Assembly: GCA_903825065.1 (NCBI GenBank)
Contig: CAIJZG010000038.1
Span: 1-7,460 of the forward strand
Direction of reading: 5' to 3'
Source: an uncultured Bacteroidota bacterium
GTDB taxonomy: Bacteria > Bacteroidota > Bacteroidia > Chitinophagales > Chitinophagaceae
Length of the DNA stretch: 7,460 nucleotides
The translations under genes were made by a program, and so were the position numbers. Positions 5,679 to 7,460 of this stretch are shown one piece after another (position 1 is the stretch's first letter; every line of letters starts with the position of its first letter). The notes under the pieces were generated by a model. That model saw only the letters and a list, made by a program, of their open reading frames with translations, did not search any database and was not told where the DNA came from.

Positions 5679-7460
5679 CTACTCTTCAGAATGGTAATGA
5701 GAAAAAATTAATCCGGCTTTTTGAGGCCCGATAATACTACTTAAATTGCTAAGAGATTGTTCCTTAACATGCTTTACAGATTTAAACTGTTTCAATAATT
5801 GTTCTGCTGTTTGTTTTCCAATACCATTGATGGTTTCTAATTCGTTTTTGAAACTTCCTTTGGATCGCTGATTTCTATGAAAAGTGATACCAAAACGATG
5901 TACTTCATCTCTTATTCTGCGAACCAATTTTAAACTATCACTATCCCAGGGTATTTTAATAGAGCTGCTATCTCCTGGGAAAAATATTTCTTCTTCATTT
6001 TTTGCCAAACCAACAACTGTTGTTTTGCCATGTAATCCCAACTTGTGAATACTTTCCATAGCAGCGCTTAGTTGCCCTTTGCCGCCATCAATAATTATAA
6101 GTTGAGGAATTGGAAGGGATTCCTCTAATACTCGCTTATATCGTCTGTAAACGACTTCTGTCATAGTTGCGAAATCATTGATTCCTACAACAGTTTTTAC
6201 ATTATAATGTCGATAATCATTTTTACTTGGCATCCCATCTTTGAAACATATCATGGCAGAAACAGGAAAACTTCCTTGAAAATTACTGTTATCAAAACAC
6301 TCTATATGCGTAGGGACTTCTGATAATTGTAAATAATCTTGTAGCTCATATAATACTTTTTTCTTTTCATGATCTGTTTTGCCCTCTAAATGCAATAATT
6401 GTTTTCTGTGCAATGCTTCCTTGAAATAGTAAACATTTTTTTCGGAGAGCTCGAGTAACTTTTTTTTGTCTCCAGCTTTTGGGATGGTAATGGTAATAAG
6501 AGGATCTGGGTAATCAATTGAAAGAGGAACAATAATTTCGTTAGATAAACTATTAAATGTAGATCGCAAGTTTGCTATTGCAAAACTCAACACTTCTTCA
6601 TCTGTTTCTTCGAGCTTAGTTTCTAAAGGCACTGTATGTGTTTGAACAATCGTTCCATTCTGAACCATCAAATAGTTTACATATCCCCATTGCGCTTCTC
6701 TTACTATGGAGAAAACATCAAGATTGGATAGATGTTTGCTTACGATAATCGATTTTGCCTCATAGTTTTCTAAGTGGTCTATTTTTTTTCGAATCAGTTC
6801 AGCTTTTTCGAATGCCATATCAGAAGCTGCTTGCTGCATTTCTTTTTTAAAATGCGAAATAACTGGGTTCAGATTTCCTTTCAACAAATTGCGCATTTGT
6901 TGTAACCCATCATCGTAATCAGCTGCATTTTGTAAACCAACACAAGGGGCTTTACAATTACCTAAATGGTATTCGAGGCAAACCTTAAACTTTCCCTTTT
7001 GAATATTTGATTCTGTTAATGGTAGCTTACAAGTTCTAAGGGGAATGAATTGTTTAATAAATGAAATTAGTTCCCTTACATTTCCTGCAGAAGTGAAGGG
7101 ACCTAAATATTCTGAGCCATCATTTAATTTATTTCTAGTTAAAAATACTCTTGGGTAAGACTCCTTTTTAATGACGATAAATGGATAAGTTTTGTCGTCC
7201 TTTAAATTGATATTGTATTTAGGCTGGTATTCTTTTATCAGAGAGTTCTCTAATAAAAAAGCATCTTGCTCAGAATCAACTATTGTGAATTGAATCTTAT
7301 GAATGCGTAATACCAATTCATGAGTCTTATAAGTGGTAAAAGTCTTTGAAAAATAGGAGCTAACACGTTTACGAAGATCTTTTGCTTTCCCTACATATAG
7401 CAATGTGTCATTTCCGTCATAGTATTTATAGATACCAGGATTTGTAGGAATCGTATGTGC
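5679..7460 (-). CDS. uvrC: UvrABC excinuclease subunit C (5' end outside window)
   Basis: The frame reads leftward from the window edge to a TAG at 5681-5679, giving 593 residues. The first visible ones, AHTIPTNPGIYKYYD, already belong to the GIY-YIG domain, so the start lies only a few codons beyond 7460. An internal TTG at 7403 should not be taken as the start. Numbering from the edge: GIY-YIG nuclease domain about 7-95 (PGIY, then LLYVGKAKDLRKRV), which makes the 3' incision; four cysteines C144, C161, C169 and C173, positioned like the iron-sulfur ligands described in E. coli UvrC; a UVR helix pair binding UvrB (about 200-235); an RNase H-like nuclease for the 5' incision with D390 (ECFDNSNFQGS), D458 (IIIDGGKGQ) and H521 (RDEVHRF); and tandem helix-hairpin-helix motifs (about 537-589). 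All catalytic landmarks are intact. UvrC acts with UvrA and UvrB in nucleotide excision repair. It converges on gldN, with no functional link evident. Confidence 0.97.
   Translation of the reverse strand, partial: AHTIPTNPGIYKYYDGNDTLLYVGKAKDLRKRVSSYFSKTFTTYKTHELVLRIHKIQFTIVDSEQDAFLLENSLIKEYQPKYNINLKDDKTYPFIVIKKESYPRVFLTRNKLNDGSEYLGPFTSAGNVRELISFIKQFIPLRTCKLPLTESNIQKGKFKVCLEYHLGNCKAPCVGLQNAADYDDGLQQMRNLLKGNLNPVISHFKKEMQQAASDMAFEKAELIRKKIDHLENYEAKSIIVSKHLSNLDVFSIVREAQWGYVNYLMVQNGTIVQTHTVPLETKLEETDEEVLSFAIANLRSTFNSLSNEIIVPLSIDYPDPLITITIPKAGDKKKLLELSEKNVYYFKEALHRKQLLHLEGKTDHEKKKVLYELQDYLQLSEVPTHIECFDNSNFQGSFPVSAMICFKDGMPSKNDYRHYNVKTVVGINDFATMTEVVYRRYKRVLEESLPIPQLIIIDGGKGQLSAAMESIHKLGLHGKTTVVGLAKNEEEIFFPGDSSSIKIPWDSDSLKLVRRIRDEVHRFGITFHRNQRSKGSFKNELETINGIGKQTAEQLLKQFKSVKHVKEQSLSNLSSIIGPQKAGLIFSHYHSEE

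Noticed and set aside
1..7460. CRISPR arrays, tRNA or rRNA genes, insertion sequences, attachment sites
   Set aside because: No spaced direct-repeat array, cloverleaf, transposase frame or terminal inverted repeats were seen. The window is almost fully explained by six conserved chromosomal genes.

Overview
The window is AT-rich bacterial DNA that reads as a member of the phylum Bacteroidota. The main reason is a complete, ordered gldK-gldL-gldM-gldN cluster, which encodes the core of the type IX secretion system (T9SS) and gliding machinery known only from that phylum. The starts lack clear Shine-Dalgarno sequences, and a TAnnTTTG-type -7 element lies ahead of gldK; both also fit Bacteroidota. 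The GldM and GldN sequences look to me most like those of Chitinophagaceae-type genomes, but that is an impression from memory, not a search.

Layout. Bases 1-480 hold the 3' end of a thioredoxin-domain/DUF255 (YyaL family) gene on the + strand. Bases 481-668 are a non-coding gap with a perfect 16-bp palindrome, a small inverted repeat and a candidate promoter. Bases 669-5486 hold gldK, gldL, gldM and gldN on the + strand, with gaps of 94, 51 and 8 bases (gldN start placed at the ATG at 4410). Bases 5487-5678 separate the convergent gldN and uvrC genes and contain two terminator-like hairpins. Bases 5679-7460 hold uvrC on the - strand; its first few codons lie beyond the right edge.

How the genes work together. 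GldL (two inner-membrane helices with an intramembrane glutamate) and GldM (one helix plus a long periplasmic part) form the proton-driven motor. GldK (outer-membrane lipoprotein with a formylglycine-generating-enzyme-like fold) and GldN (secreted periplasmic protein) form the periplasmic ring below the outer membrane. Together they energise export through the SprA/Sov translocon, and in gliding species they also drive surface adhesin movement. The translocon and the PorX/PorY-type regulators are not in this window. uvrC (nucleotide excision repair) and the YyaL-family gene have no evident functional link to the cluster.

I found no undescribed system here. The points worth a second look are small: a three-codon mini-ORF bridging gldM and gldN, hairpin and repeat structures in the gldK-gldL and gldL-gldM gaps, a threefold repeated motif in GldL, and the second hairpin between the convergent genes.
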